From: Ramazzottius varieornatus
Taxonomy: Eukaryota; Tardigrada; Eutardigrada; Parachela; Ramazzottiidae
Direction of reading: 5' to 3'
NCBI GenBank assembly: GCA_001949185.1
Contig: BDGG01000002.1
Coordinates: 1,323,145-1,387,144, forward strand
DNA length: 64,000 bases
A program made the position numbers and the translations under genes. This document shows positions 1 through 11,224 of the stretch, piece after piece; position 1 is the stretch's first letter, and each line of letters starts with the position of its first letter. The notes under the pieces were generated by a model. That model searched no databases. It worked only from the letters and a program-made list of their open reading frames with translations, and was not told where the DNA came from.

Positions 1-264
1 TCAGGGAACATTTCCTCTAGAAATCTCTTCTAGTCCTACAAAACCCCCTCTCCTCTTCCCCCTCGCTTCTAAAACATTATACACCGGTTTGACGGTTCTG
101 TTCATTTCGTTCATTCTGTTTGGGGTGTCTACACGTAGGGTATTTGCCCACGAAACCTAGCTTCAACAAGTTCTGCGCCCGATAGTACGCTCTCTGGTCA
201 TAAGATGAAAGTTTGCAGTTGGAAAATTCGTACCCAAAATAAATGCTTCACACAATGCTGCATA
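1..264. other. No gene seen at window edge
   Basis: AT-rich sequence downstream of the amine oxidase stop codon. It should hold the 3' UTR of that minus-strand gene. I see no other coding signal. Confidence 0.4.
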
Positions 265-2221
265 TCAAAATTGACTCCCTTGACTCGCGCAATTAAGCGC
301 ACCGAGATCCAGATATTCGAGACAAGGAAATGAAAACCCATACTTTTCCCTCAAGGTCCACATCGTTGACCTGATCGCTCCTTCAGTCCAGGACGAGTAC
401 GCGGGGTTGTATGCTTCCCCTACCATCGATACGTCCCACAAACTCACCGGTCGTACCGCCCACTTCCGGATATCCTCATTGTTGAACGGGGACATGGCTC
501 CCAAGTTATACCACGCTTGCTCATGCACAAAACCTATAAGACAATAAGTCCACTTTCTTACTGGAATGGAACACCGCCAAATGAAACATACAAGATCGTT
601 TCCAAGTGGCGCACTTTGTTATTGCTGGAGGCCGCAAGCGCGCACCATTGGTGACAATATCATGTACATTTCGTTTACGGTCCTTTCCAAGTAAGCCGAC
701 GAGCTAGTTACCGATTGGATAATGCAACGTACCTTTGACAGTTCGCGGCAATGGCACGACGACATCGGTAAACACCCTCTGCATCCCAGCTCGTATCTCC
801 TCTCTCAACAAGGAAGCATTTCCGCTGTTTAAAAGATCCCTCCACGTTTCGACGCAAACGCCATCATCATACGCCGCTCTCGTCCCGTTCGATCCTTTCA
901 CATACGGGTAGTTTGGAATAATCATTAAATTGAAACATTCGTCGTGGTTCGAGATCTGCAGTAGCGTATTCCCTTGGAGCAGCTGTGACCGTTCCCAAAA
1001 GCGATCGTCCCACCAAGCGTCCACGGTGGCGCATGACGTATACTTCAGATCCTGAAACTGCTTCGTGTTCTGAATGTCTCTCGCCACATTCCCGGCAATT
1101 TTTCCGAACGCAAAAGCGTCGATAGCATTGATAATTCTGTCGGCGACGATCGTTCGCTTCTCTGTCCGAATCACGAACCGCGTGTCCATACCAGAGTCAA
1201 TACTCAGGACAGCTTCTCCCGCGAATACTCTGACGCCTTTAGAGACCGCGTTGGCCATCATACGGTAGGGATACTGCGACATACCGCCTTTCAGGTAACG
1301 AGAAGGTCGAAGGAAGCTGGTTTGGTCCGGATTGTCCAGGTGAAGCGAGAAATCCAGCATGCTTTTTGCGCTGACTCCAGGCTCGAACTCTGATTCCCAC
1401 ACACTTGACGCACGAAGAAGCTAGAAGCCTTCGGTGCCAACTATTGCTCGAACAAATGTGCCAAAGTCGGCGTACTTGTCGACGATATCTGGCTGCTCGA
1501 CAAACAGGTCCAATATGGCCTTCCACATGCCTTTATCTGTGTCGACGTGATTCCACCTACGATAGTCCGAACTGTAGTTTTCTCGCCTTCACTTGAAAAC
1601 AGATTATTCGTCGAAAAATTCAGAAAAAAAATCAAACGGAATTTCCGTAGGAAAAGTCTGTACAAAAAGATATTTCAAAAATCAACCTCACCCTGTGCAG
1701 TTCAGCGTAGGAAACACCTCGACACACATCCTTCCACTGTTGGACCTGTAAGCGTTGGCCAAAAAGTACCTTCCGCGCACTTGCTGTAAAGTCGCACCAT
1801 TGTCATCGTCGGCCTGGACTTCCATACCGAGTTCTCGGGCCAGATGAAGCATGTTGAGCTGGTTAAATTCGAGGCCGAGAGGTCCAATGCCGTAGGCCGG
1901 CCCACTGCCGTCAGCCCGTTCCGTAATATCGTGGATTCGACCTCCGTACCGATTCAGCTTCTCCACGACGCATATTCGGTCCTTGTAGTGAGTTGAGAGT
2001 TGATAGGCTGCGTATGCACCGGAAAACCCTGCGCCCAGGATGGCGATATGACAGTCGAGCGGAAGGAAAGATGATGCAACAGGAGTTGGCGGGATTGTGA
2101 ATGGGCTGGTGTACAGAGAACCGGGTGTGTCGGGTACACCAGGCTGACTTAGAGCAGCACTGATCGCAGTGTGGAAAAACACAAAACAGGAGAGAAGACC
2201 GATGAAGAGTCCCGGTCGCAT
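265..2221 (-). CDS. Secreted FAD-dependent amine oxidase family protein, with an in-frame stop
   Basis: Three exons, 1692-2221, 733-1571 and 265-533; phases close and the total is 546 codons. The product starts with a signal peptide, then a dinucleotide-binding Rossmann motif (ILGAGFSGAYAAYQL, around residues 60-75) followed by the VEKLNRYGGR segment typical of flavin monoamine oxidases. Near the C-terminus GEAYNPAYSSWTEGA matches the second FAD-contact motif of the family. Such enzymes oxidise amines or amino acids with release of peroxide; the substrate cannot be told from sequence. Exon 2 contains a TAG at 1421-1423, in frame between EGF and LLRASSVW, with coding-like protein on both sides. 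It may be a nonsense allele, a sequencing error, or an unrecognised tiny intron; I see no good donor for the last. So this is either a gene with one base wrong or a young pseudogene. Confidence 0.75.
601..651. repeat. Foldback repeat, GTGGCGCAC family
   Basis: Imperfect palindrome with CCAAGTGGCGCAC at one end and GCGCGCACCATTGG at the other. It lies in intron 2 of the amine oxidase gene. Member of the dispersed family described under findings. Confidence 0.6.
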
Positions 2222-2854
2222 TTTTTACCACGGGGACTTCCGACCAGCAACAACACCGAGCCACAGCTCCCAGCATCAGTCCAGCTCGAGCCCCTCAACT
2301 CTGATAAGCCCCCGCGAAGAAGTGAAAAACTGACGTTACTCTCGAGTGGTGGTACCAGTGCGTGACCTGCGACACTACCATAGGTTCTCACTACAGAGCC
2401 GAAATACTGCAATACTGCTGACAAGGTTCAGGCCTGCTGGTTCTGGAGTGTTTTGAACTCAGAAGGTCCTGTGTACGCGCACCGCACTGCGTGCCAGGTT
2501 GTTCCAAGTTGCCGACGCGGAGGTGCTGTACGCGACGGCGCAGTAGATATACAGTACATTGAACGAAGGACAGAGCAGTTAATCGAAATTCTGATGAATT
2601 CCAACCCCCCCCCCCCTTTTTATTGTGGAACTACAGTAGCTTGATCATAGCACTTTGCACGGCGAATATAGAAGGGGTGTAAAAAATCTACATACTGTGG
2701 GTTTTCAGTATCCGGATCCCGTTCGATTCGGCAGAAAGGGGCCAGGAAATAATCCAAATACTTCGGAAGAGTTCACAAGTTCGTGCTTTGGGCGTTAGTG
2801 GCCTGCGACAGCTGCACTCCCATTCTTTAGCCTAATCAAGGGCGTTGTCCATTC
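2222..2854. other. Intergenic, no gene seen
   Basis: Upstream region of the amine oxidase. It contains a run of ten C followed by T-rich sequence near 2605-2620. No credible coding or RNA gene recognised. Confidence 0.4.
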
Positions 2855-3180
2855 TCATACCCGAGGCATCGGGTGGGCTGTTCTGAATAAGAACTTGGTA
2901 ACCGCCATATTGCCTCTCAGGATCAACCCTAAACCCAGCGAGGTGGCACTAGCAGTGGTACCAAATCCTCGGGATGACGAGGACGTGTCGCTTTCAACGT
3001 CCGAATCCCCTAGTAACAGTATATTGGTGACGATGTTGCCCATCGAAGCCGAACCTCCGCCCAGAGTGTTCGCTCTGGATCTTACTGAAGCCGGGGAAGC
3101 CGAGCTGACAGGCGGCAAGGGCTGCGCTGCTTGACAGTAGTAAGCTTTGGAGGACATTGTGCGAGACGATGACGATTGCC
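2855..3180 (-). pseudogene. Relic of the Gly/Asn-rich secreted protein family
   Basis: On the minus strand one frame reads a signal-peptide-like stretch (LLLSSSAALAACQLGFPGF) and a different frame reads RANTLGGGSASMGNIVTN. The latter matches the family module NALGGGSALFGNVGTNN of the gene at 15103-15543. After that the match fades (GFGTTASATSLGLG). No ATG sits in the signal-peptide frame and the two parts are out of register, so this looks like a frameshifted, decaying copy. A single misplaced intron is the alternative. Confidence 0.5.
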
Positions 3181-3680
3181 GTTCTGTTAAGATTGATGAT
3201 ATTGATTTTTTCTAAGTGACTTACCTGTTGTTTCGTCTTTTTGCGATGCACAAACTGGAAGCCGTGCAGTCGTAAGTTGCATACCTGAGTGACACAGCTG
3301 CTATCCGAACCGGCACCCGGTTCTATCAATATTTTTTTCTCTGAAAGCACGCGCCACTCAGAAGTATTGACAGCAGTCTTGTACGTTTTATTTGCCGAAC
3401 TCCTGGTTGAGTTTTGATGAGAGCGCAAAACGATTCTGCCAAGAACTACAGTCATTTCACCATCAATCGTTTCCGAAGCTTACCACTGCGTGAGAGTGCG
3501 CTAAATAAGTCAATGTTCGGATTGCAGAATTCTTTATTGACTTCTCTTTGCGTCTGCATCTACAGTATGACATTGATACACATACATCGTGAGACAGCCT
3601 CAACAAGAACTCAATCTACAAGGAACTATCAGTACACCTCCACACTTTAGAGTTACAAGTTGAAACAGCAATAAACCAGG

Positions 3681-4777
3681 TTAGCCTGGGAAGTAATTTC
3701 CGCTTTGTGAGTTGCTGTTGGCGGCATTCGCCAGTTGCACTCCTTGTCCTTCGCCAAAAGCATTACCGGCACCCATACCAGTGGCGCCAAACTGGTTGGT
3801 TTGGGTGAAGGCATTGTTGTTGGTGGCCACACGACCCATCAGCGCCGAACCTGTTCCCAAAGCGTTAGCGTTCGACGCACTGTTGAATCCACCGAAGCCG
3901 AAAGTGTTGAAACCAGGGCTAAGGAAGACTTGTCGCTTTCGTCGTCCGGCGAAGGCGCTCTGCGAGTTGGCGGCGTTGAAGATGTTCACTCCGTATCCGC
4001 TACCCATGGCGTTACCGTTGGCCAGACCCATCGAGCCGAAGGGATCTGATCGGGTGAAGGCGTTGTTGTTGGTGGCCAGGTTACCGAACATGGCCGAACC
4101 TCCACCCACTGAGTTGGCGTTAGATTGACCCATACCGCCAAAACCACCGAAACCTCCGTAAACTTGACGCTTGCGCCGTCCTGCGCTGAAGAAAGCGCTG
4201 TTCTCACCAAACTGAGATCCTGTGTAACAAAACCGAGATTTAGTAGAATTTTCAGGAAACAAGACTAAACTTTCCAGAGAAAAAAGACATATAGGAATAG
4301 CATGAAAATATGTCATTTTTTATTTTCAGTCAAATGTAGATCGTTAAGCTAAAGTTCGATCCCTTTTGTGAGGATCCATGGATGGGAATGTTTTTGCTCC
4401 GTTCTGGGCTTACCGAACTGTTTGCCACCGCCAACTTGACCTCCAGCTTGAGCAGCTCCACCGGTCTGTGAGCCCATGGTACCCTGGGCCGTGTTAGCAC
4501 TCAGACCCATCGAGGCGGAGCTGAACTGGTCAGCTTGATGGTTGGCCTGGTTGATACTGGTGGCTGAGCCGAGACCTCCAGCTGCGGAGTTACCAGCTGC
4601 TGCCGAGTTCCCCGCTGCATTGTTGAAGGCATTGCCGAACTGGCTTCCAAACCGCTGATTGCTAGATTGGAAAGGCGCGGTACCGAAACCGTTGTTGAAG
4701 CCATTATTGAAGCCATCGCCAAACTGACAGTGTACCAATGCCACACCGCATAACAGTACTGCAGCTTTCAGAAGCAT
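3681..4777 (-). CDS. Secreted Gly/Asn-rich repeat protein (family member A)
   Basis: Two exons, 4414-4777 and 3681-4219, joined at phase 1 with GTAAGC/ACAG sites; 300 residues. The N-terminus MLLKAAVLLCGVALVHCQ is a clean signal peptide. The mature part begins with FNNGFNNGFG-type repeats and a GLGSATSINQANHQ / MGLSANTAQGTMGSQ block. It is followed by two copies of a module of about 55 residues with core GSAxFGNxATNNNAFT, then GLANGNAMGSGYGVNIFNAANS. Each copy is preceded by a proprotein-convertase site (GRRKRQVY, GRRKRQVF), so the precursor is probably cut into several Gly/Asn-rich pieces. I do not recognise the family. Composition suggests a secreted structural or self-assembling protein such as cuticle, silk or adhesive; that is inference. 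Confidence 0.85.
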
Positions 4778-4883
4778 TTTCAGGCTGAGGTATTTGTTCA
4801 GTAAACACCGGTAAACGAAGACTGAGCACTGTAGGAAAGCTGATTGAGGTGAGAGTATGATTTGGTCGGAGAATAAGGCCTTG

Positions 4884-4889
4884 TTTATA
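4884..4889 (-). promoter_or_regulatory. TATA box of family member A
   Basis: TATAAA on the minus strand, within CATATAAACAAGG, 107 bases upstream of the ATG at 4777. The spacing is shared with the two paralogous genes. Confidence 0.6.
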
Positions 4890-5634
4890 TGTCAAGCTAG
4901 CTGAAGACCATGAGCGACCACAGACGTCAAAAGTCGTCGCTGAAGGCCTTGAAAGGCGGAAGTAGCAGCCGAAACAAGTTCTTTGACTGTCATATTTTGG
5001 TATAGGTAATTAGTGTGCAAGATCGTTCTTCCGAAAACAAAAAGTAGTCACGCGGCGGGTGACGAACTTGTGCAAGGAAGTTAACCGCGGAACGCTGTGC
5101 GGGTTGGTCGGCTTTGTGACGGCACAACGTGCAGGTGCGTCATCGCGGAACGCTAACCAGCTTTGCTGGTTATCCTCCGTTGGGAAGGTTTTTGTGATTT
5201 GGCACATGCCTGTGATCTTGACATTGAACCAGTTCTTCCATTGTTGATCGACCACGTTTTCGGTTTACATTTGTCTTCTATTGTCATCGTTGCGTAATCT
5301 TTTGCATGCTGATTCGCTTCTCCAGAACTCTGCATTATGTGACGGACAGGTGCATCGCCAAATATTCCAATAAACCAGCACCTTGCAGCTTACTGTTATG
5401 ATGTACCGAAGTAGGAGAAACCCATGAAACCTACACTTGAGCTTCTTTTCAGAGTACTCTTCGAATGGGGTGGAGCTGTCACGCAGACTCTTATGCACCA
5501 GGACTAGACATCTGAATGAATGTCCTTCTACGGCATGGTAATCTGTATGTTCGCTTCTTAGGCTATGGCAAACGAAAACATCCGCACAGTTTTTCCATAG
5601 TGAAAAAAAAGGTAAGAAAGTTCGCAGCATACTA
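4890..5634. other. Intergenic, no gene seen
   Basis: Contains an open minus-strand frame (5265-5744) of low-complexity, unfamilial protein that runs into the inverted repeat at 5635-5817. I judge it non-coding. Confidence 0.4.
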
Positions 5635-5817
5635 GAATCGTATGCGTAACAGGTCTGATTTTGAAACAGTGTTTCGGTCGGAATATGGTCGGATACTAGG
5701 TGGAAACTAGGTGGAAGCAGACTAAAATCATACTTTCTTACCACTTTCTTACCACTTTATTGGATTTTTCCTTGTAAAAATACTGTTTCATAATCAGACC
5801 TGTTATGCATATGATTC
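5635..5817. mobile_element. MITE-like inverted-repeat element
   Basis: Left arm 5635-5675 (GAATCGTATGCGTAACAGGT then CTGATTTTGAAACAGT) is the near-perfect reverse complement of right arm 5776-5817 (ACTGTTTCATAATCAG then ACCTGTTATGCATATGATTC). About 100 bases lie between, including short direct repeats CTAGGTGGAA and TTACCACTTTC. The size and TIRs fit a non-autonomous DNA transposon. I could not define a target-site duplication. Confidence 0.65.
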
Positions 5818-6066
5818 GTGCCAAAATCGCCCTTCTTGTAGCAATCAGGTTTGCAGAACAGCGCAGGAACCTCTCGGGAGTTCTGCAGTGTCAGACTGCT
5901 CAAAACATCGCATTTCTTGATCGTTTATGATTGTGGTAATGGAATCAGCTTTATTAAACGTAACGTGTCAGGCATGTGTATTGTGTATCGACAACAGTTC
6001 ACATTCGGCATGACAACATTCCAGCAGAAGTCATTTGAATAACAAGAGTAGACAATGTACAGAAAA

Positions 6067-6997
6067 CTAACGTCCAAAGACACCACTACCAGCATCGGTG
6101 TTAGTAGCACCAAAGATGTTAGTCCCATATCCCGTTCCCATGGCATTACTGTTGCCAAAAGAGCTGGCTCCGAAGGGACCGGTGTTGGTGTAAGCCCTGT
6201 TGTTGGTCGCAATATCCCCAAACATGGCCGATCCTCCACCGACAGCGTTAGCGTTGGCTATGGAGTTACCACCGAAGCCATATCCCACAGGGACGAAACC
6301 AGCTCCGTACACGTTTCGCTTGCGCCGACCTTGTTGGATGACGCTCTGTTGACCAGTGTTGTGCTGGAAGCGCTTGCCACTTTGTGTCTGACCACCCGCT
6401 TGTGCTGCGCCACCGGCGGATGAACCCATGGTACCCGTTGCGGTGTTGGCACTTAAACCTAAGTATCGGAAAATTCATATATAATATATGAAAATATAAT
6501 TAAAATATTATAAAAGGTACCTAGAATCTGCTGAAACGATATAGTTTATTATTTACCACTGTATCGGAATATTCAAATGTATTAGGTAATATTGAACTTA
6601 TTGAAATACTGAAAGAAAACAACCAAAAAAATCTGGACATCGGAAATAAAATAAAAAACTCTAAAATGGGAATAAGAACATAACGGAAAACGACGAGGCC
6701 GGTTGTACCTTGCGATCGTGTGTTCCCGTTGCTGGCTTCCTGGTTGGCCTGGTTGATGCTGGATGAGGAACCTACTCCCCCAGACTGGGCTTGACCGGCG
6801 CCCGCTGCATTGCCGGCTGCGTTGTTAAACCTCTCGTCCTGTTTATTGCTGAAAATGTTGCTTTGAGAATGAAAGGGAAGTGCACCAAAGGTATTGCCGA
6901 AGCCGTTGCCGAAATTGTTACCGAAGCCGTTTCCCCCAAGTGACTGCGCAGCGGTCAGAGCCGCGCCGAACAGCACAAACGCCAGCGAGAGACGCAT
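6067..6997 (-). CDS. Secreted Gly/Asn-rich repeat protein (family member B)
   Basis: Two exons, 6709-6997 and 6067-6458, joined at phase 1; 226 residues. The signal peptide MRLSLAFVLFGAALTAAQS is followed by FGNNFGNGFGNTFG repeats, SSSINQANQEASNGN, and GLSANTATGTMGSSAGG, all shared with member A. One convertase site (GRRKRNVYG) precedes a single copy of the C-terminal module (NAVGGGSAMFGDIATNNRAYT, then NSNAMGTGYGTNIFGATN). It ends FGR. Compared with A it lacks one module copy. The intron falls inside the conserved GLSANTA block. Same orientation as A, about 1.3 kb away, so a local duplication. Function unknown; likely extracellular. Confidence 0.85.
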
Positions 6998-7103
6998 GAT
7001 TTCAACGAAGTTTGAAAAACGGTACGCTGAAATGCGAAAGTGAAGTGGAGACCGAACAGTTGCTGCTGAACTCTGGTGCAGAAAGGAGATCAAGAGGTAC
7101 TGC

Positions 7104-7112
7104 TATATTATA
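7104..7112 (-). promoter_or_regulatory. TATA-like box of family member B
   Basis: TATAATATA on the minus strand, about 108 bases upstream of the ATG at 6997, matching the spacing in member A. Confidence 0.5.
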
Positions 7113-7569
7113 ACCGGAGAAGTTTCTTGTGTTGCTAACTTTTATGTGAATGTTTACCTGGTAAGCCAAGTGAGCAACGAAACGGATGTGTGGTTGCAAA
7201 ACAACAACCTCCCGCTCTGAATGGCCTTGAGCTTCGTCTAGAAAGACCGTCTTTTTTGGTATTGCAAAAGCTACTTGTTCATGACGCGAGCTTTCCTTTT
7301 ACCGAATATGCCAGAGTGGAACGGGCCGTACGAGAAGCAAAGAACTTCAACCGGTTCTTAGCGGAAAATCCGCTCGTGCATCAACGACGCCACGTACTGT
7401 TCGCGTAAAACGTCTGGTAAATTTATTAACACTGACGTCATAGCAAGTTTCTGAACCTCTCTTCGAATAGTACACAGAAGGTGTGTCACGATGTCAGTTC
7501 AGCTAACGACAGTCGGCCGGGTCAGCTGGCAAAATATCAAGTGTCCAGATTGCGTAAACCGACCCCCAC
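7113..7569. other. Intergenic, no gene seen
   Basis: Holds a short plus-strand open frame (7190-7408) without family resemblance. Nothing else supported. Confidence 0.35.
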
Positions 7570-8084
7570 TCAACAAACTAAACTGGATTTCGTCATACGG
7601 TTAACCGTCACAAAATCCGAAACTTGATTGCCTTTCTTGTCCACACAGAACTCCACGAAGGACTGGCAGCACATGGCTTGTCTCGGCTGAAAATTTCCTT
7701 GGGCGTCGCAGGACCACGTCACTGCAGGTTGACTTCCTTTCGTCACTGCAATAGTTAAGTGTTCAAATATGCGATACACAAAGAGCGTCTTGATCGCATG
7801 ATCGACCGACCTCCCAAGATTTCTCCGGACTGGTCCTTGACGGCGTCCGCGCAGCTGCAGCCCGCCGAGTTGCGGATGGCGTTGGCTACCAATGCTCTGC
7901 TCTTCGCGTCGGTGGTGTTTGTGGCCAAAAAGCATTTGCTCAGCGGGCGAGTGGTCCGTTGCTGGATTTGTGGAGCCTTGTGACTCTGAACAACGGACGG
8001 CGTGCTCACCACTGCCGCATGCACGACAGAACAAAACAGGAACAGAAGGCAGAACGAGACAAAGCTCCTGAATCCATTCGACAT
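7570..8084 (-). CDS. Small secreted protein with a thyroglobulin type-1-like domain
   Basis: Two exons, 7811-8084 and 7570-7745, joined at phase 1; 149 residues. I chose the ATG at 8084 because it starts directly with a signal peptide (SFVSFCLLFLFCSVVHA). The mature part has SKCFLATN, a cysteine pair in SAGCSCADA, then SCDAQGNFQPRQAMCCQ and FCVDKKGNQV. The order C...CDxxGxFxPxQ...CxCVDxxG is that of thyroglobulin type-1 repeats, which often act as cysteine- or aspartyl-protease inhibitors. The usual Trp of the CWCVD core is replaced (EFCVD), so the domain is divergent. An upstream ATG at 8123 would bury the signal peptide and is less likely. Confidence 0.65.
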
Positions 8085-8497
8085 TCTTTTAGTGTTGTCG
8101 GGGAAGAACGGCTGACGACGCACAACACAGAGCTTCCGCCAGATCTGTCTAAGGAGGACATGAAAAGCACCTTGCGCAGGCTAGCAATGGAGACTCATAT
8201 GCGTCTAAATTTTTTTCTCCATGTTCCTGCAGGGCAATTCGACCGCCTGATTTTTATCGACGTGGAACCGGCAAATCAACATTCCATAATTCCTTCTGGC
8301 TCTATCGCTCAACTATTGTTACCGCTGGACGCAGGGTTTTTATTTCCCTGGCCAATAAAACTTTCGCCTTCGACGGCCACTTGCCTGAAGACCGTATGTG
8401 CGGTGTTCGCGCAAAGTGATAAAAGCACAACATACTATTTATGAGCCTATACACTACAGTTATTGCCACAATCGTCCGAACTGAGTTCTCGCTACGT
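8085..8497. other. Intergenic, no gene seen
   Basis: Spacer between the thyroglobulin-like gene's start and the 3' end of the CUB gene. It should contain the promoter of the former and the 3' UTR of the latter. Confidence 0.35.
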
Positions 8498-11224
8498 TCA
8501 CGGCAGGATGGATTTTGAGAACAGCAAAGCTTCCAAAACGAGGAACAGTAACAGCGGCACTTGACAAAGTTTTAGAGCAAAGCCAGCGCAAGAAACGGGC
8601 GGCCTTGCCACCGGTTCGATTTTCACTGGGTATGCCGAGATATTGAATCCAGAGTGGTTCACCGAGAAATCCGATTGGAAGACCATTCTCTGCAAGGAGA
8701 GAAGCCATCGTTAACAGAGTCATGGCGCTCGAACAGCCGATCAACTGGTATCAGGTCCTTACCACGTGGTTGGTTTCCGACAATAGCTCATCAGGTCCCT
8801 CAAGGGAGCAATATTTTGTTCCCAGCATCTTTACCACCTTGTTTACCCTTTCGAAGAACCGGACATGGTCATGTGGACACTCGCCTTTCATGAAGGGTCC
8901 TTCCAGGTTGAAAGCCACCACATCGAACCTGATCCTGTAACCTTCGGGAGCCTTGATGTCGTAGGTGACATTGACAAAGGTCGGGTAGCTGTCTGGATAG
9001 TTGGGCGATGTTATGTAAACCCCGCCATCTGCTGGAACGCGGATGGGCATAGGTTTGTTGGGTATGGCCGTAACGGTAATGTTGAAACCGGCATGATGTT
9101 GGTACGAATCCGTGAAAAAGTAAGCTGCCTCCAAACAGACAGATTATTAATCAATGACGCGAAAGGCCAGCTCGAGACTGTTGTGTTAAGTGGCCCACTC
9201 TCCTGGTTTCACTGGCTGGAAGCTTGCGTCACTTGAAACTTCCATCATGTCAAGTTCAAAGTGACGCACTTTATCAATGTTATTGGCTGATGGCGCGCGC
9301 TTCTTAAGAGGACGATCCACTATCATAGCATGAAAAGACGAATGTCAGACATTCCACTCACTACACGGTTTGTGCTGGACTGAAGTGATGGTCCCTTGAA
9401 TCCGCAGAAAGGCTTTCCCAATGGCCTAGTGTAGGCTTTAGTTGCGGGATCAAGCTCGTTGAACTGAAGGGAGTCGTACTGGCAGGAAGAGTCATATTCC
9501 AAGCTGAAGGATTGGACTTTGAAAACCAAATAATGCCCTTCGGGAGCGGCGAACTCGTACGTCCGGTTGGTGTCTCGCGGATAGGGCTGAGGGAAGTTGG
9601 GTGAGGTGAACGACGCCGTGGCATTGGCGGTCACGTTGATGAGTTGATATACCCCAACAGCGCGAACAGAGATATTAAAGCCACGATCTTGACCAGTGGC
9701 ATCCGATTTGAAGAAGAGACTCTAACAATAATTTTCGTCGGTGCACAAAGTCAAACAACAGCAGGAATGACAAGCGGGAAGACGGCGAACGTACCAAGCC
9801 TTACCGCTCTATTGTTCGGTATCGTCAGGTTTTGAGGTCCTTTGGTTCCGCAATATCGGCCACTTGAATCGAACGATAAGTAAGACATGAGGAGGTCATG
9901 TGGCTCGTCGATAGTCAGAATATCGTAACGACAAGAAGTATATCCACCATAGGACTCTTCAAGGGCAAAATTCACGCTGTCAAAAACCAGTTGGCTTCCT
10001 GCCGGTCCGATGATTTCTCTCGTGTACGTGGTGGAGGCTGGGTAATCTGCTGGATAGTTGATGGAGGTGAAATAACGGACAGTATCATAGGACACTGTTA
10101 TGGGAAGCTGATGGAGAAGGAGTTGCAACCGCAGATATGAGCCACTGGTGGTTGGACGAATCGTGCTTGTCCCTGGAGCCGGAGTTGTTGGTACATTGAC
10201 GTCGACAGATGCATCATCGTCAGCCGCGGCAATCCAGTTTTCGACGGTGTCCACATATCTCTGTGCGAAATCTACAAAGCTTACTATTGATACCCGCACG
10301 ACAAAAAAGTTTACGGGCCAGTGAAAAATATGGACCATGCCTTTTCGCGACGGCAGTACGATTCACAGTAACACACGTTTCTACGGTTGAATTTCAATTT
10401 TCCCCCTGGGCCATAGTTTGTACTGGCCCATAATTTCCGGTCGTGCGTCTACATCAACGTCAGAAAACATTCGTGTACAACGTTAACCGTTAATTGTTCG
10501 AACTCGAGAGTTACAGTATGACTACAAATTGAAATGGAAAATTAGACTGGAAACTTGACTGGAACAGTAGCATTAGCAATTCGGACCGGATTCGAGCAGT
10601 CAGGCGATAACTTTACCAATACTATCGCCTACCGGGATACAGAGAGACGAACGAAGAGATGGGTAATTGACGAGGTGTTACAACGTCGACGATGATTTCA
10701 TAACCACGGTATCGTCTCGAATCGTCACTTGTAAAAGTAACACTCTGTAGAAAGAAAGACAGGTCCATTCATCGAAATACTGCGCACAACAGTTCATAGG
10801 TCTTAAGCTTGCGGCGTACCACTTGATTGGTTCTGGAAGTAATCTCCATCGGTGTTGCCAAAACTCCACAGCTAACAGCATGAGGCGTGACGTACTCCAC
10901 ACCGTTCACGGTTTCTTTCAGCTTCAGCTGGTCATGACATCTTCCGAAGATACTGGTCAGCCTTTCTAGCTCAAACCATTGGTATCTGAAGCGCAGGACG
11001 GAACCCGCCGGTGCAGTGATGGTCGTCTCACACCAGAGATTGTCCGGGTACGAAGCGGGATAACCCGGTGAACGCAGTGTGACGTTGGCCCCTGTCGCCA
11101 GGCTGTAGGAGCTTGGTCCACATCCATCATTACTAGTAGACTGTACGAACACCGCTCGACAAGCTGAACCTAGAAGAGTAAGGCGAAAGTAAAAGATGAG
11201 AAGTTGCATCAGCCAGCACCCCAT
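8498..11224 (-). CDS. Four-CUB-domain secreted or membrane-anchored protein (CUB-1)
   Basis: Six exons: 10820-11224, 10633-10744, 9805-10271, 9362-9721, 8763-9128, 8498-8689. All phases close, giving 633 residues. A signal peptide is followed by four CUB-type modules, each showing the SPxYPxxYP strand, a hydrophobic-F/VxxFxLE strand, C-xYDxL and YCGxxGP, then TNxVVR. Between CUB 1 and CUB 2 lies a Thr/Pro/Ser-rich linker (VPTTPAPGTSTIRPTTS). The C-terminus is strongly hydrophobic (LCQVPLLLFLVLEALLF), suggesting a membrane anchor or GPI signal. Every CUB is interrupted by an intron after its TNxV motif. CUB modules bind protein or carbohydrate partners outside the cell; the ligand here is unknown. 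It is the divergent partner of the gene at 12539. Confidence 0.88.
9176..9300. repeat. Foldback repeat copies, GTGGCGCAC family
   Basis: Two degenerate palindromic segments back to back (AGTGGCCCACTCTCC ... GCTTGCGTCACTTG; AAGTGACGCACTTTATC ... GGCGCGCGCTTCTTAAG) within an intron of CUB-1. Confidence 0.5.

Noticed and set aside
1074-1596. Plus-strand open frames over the amine oxidase
   Set aside because: They are antisense to conserved enzyme sequence and lack any motif of their own.
5265-5744. 159-residue minus-strand open frame
   Set aside because: It crosses an inverted-repeat element, has no family motif and no signal or domain pattern.
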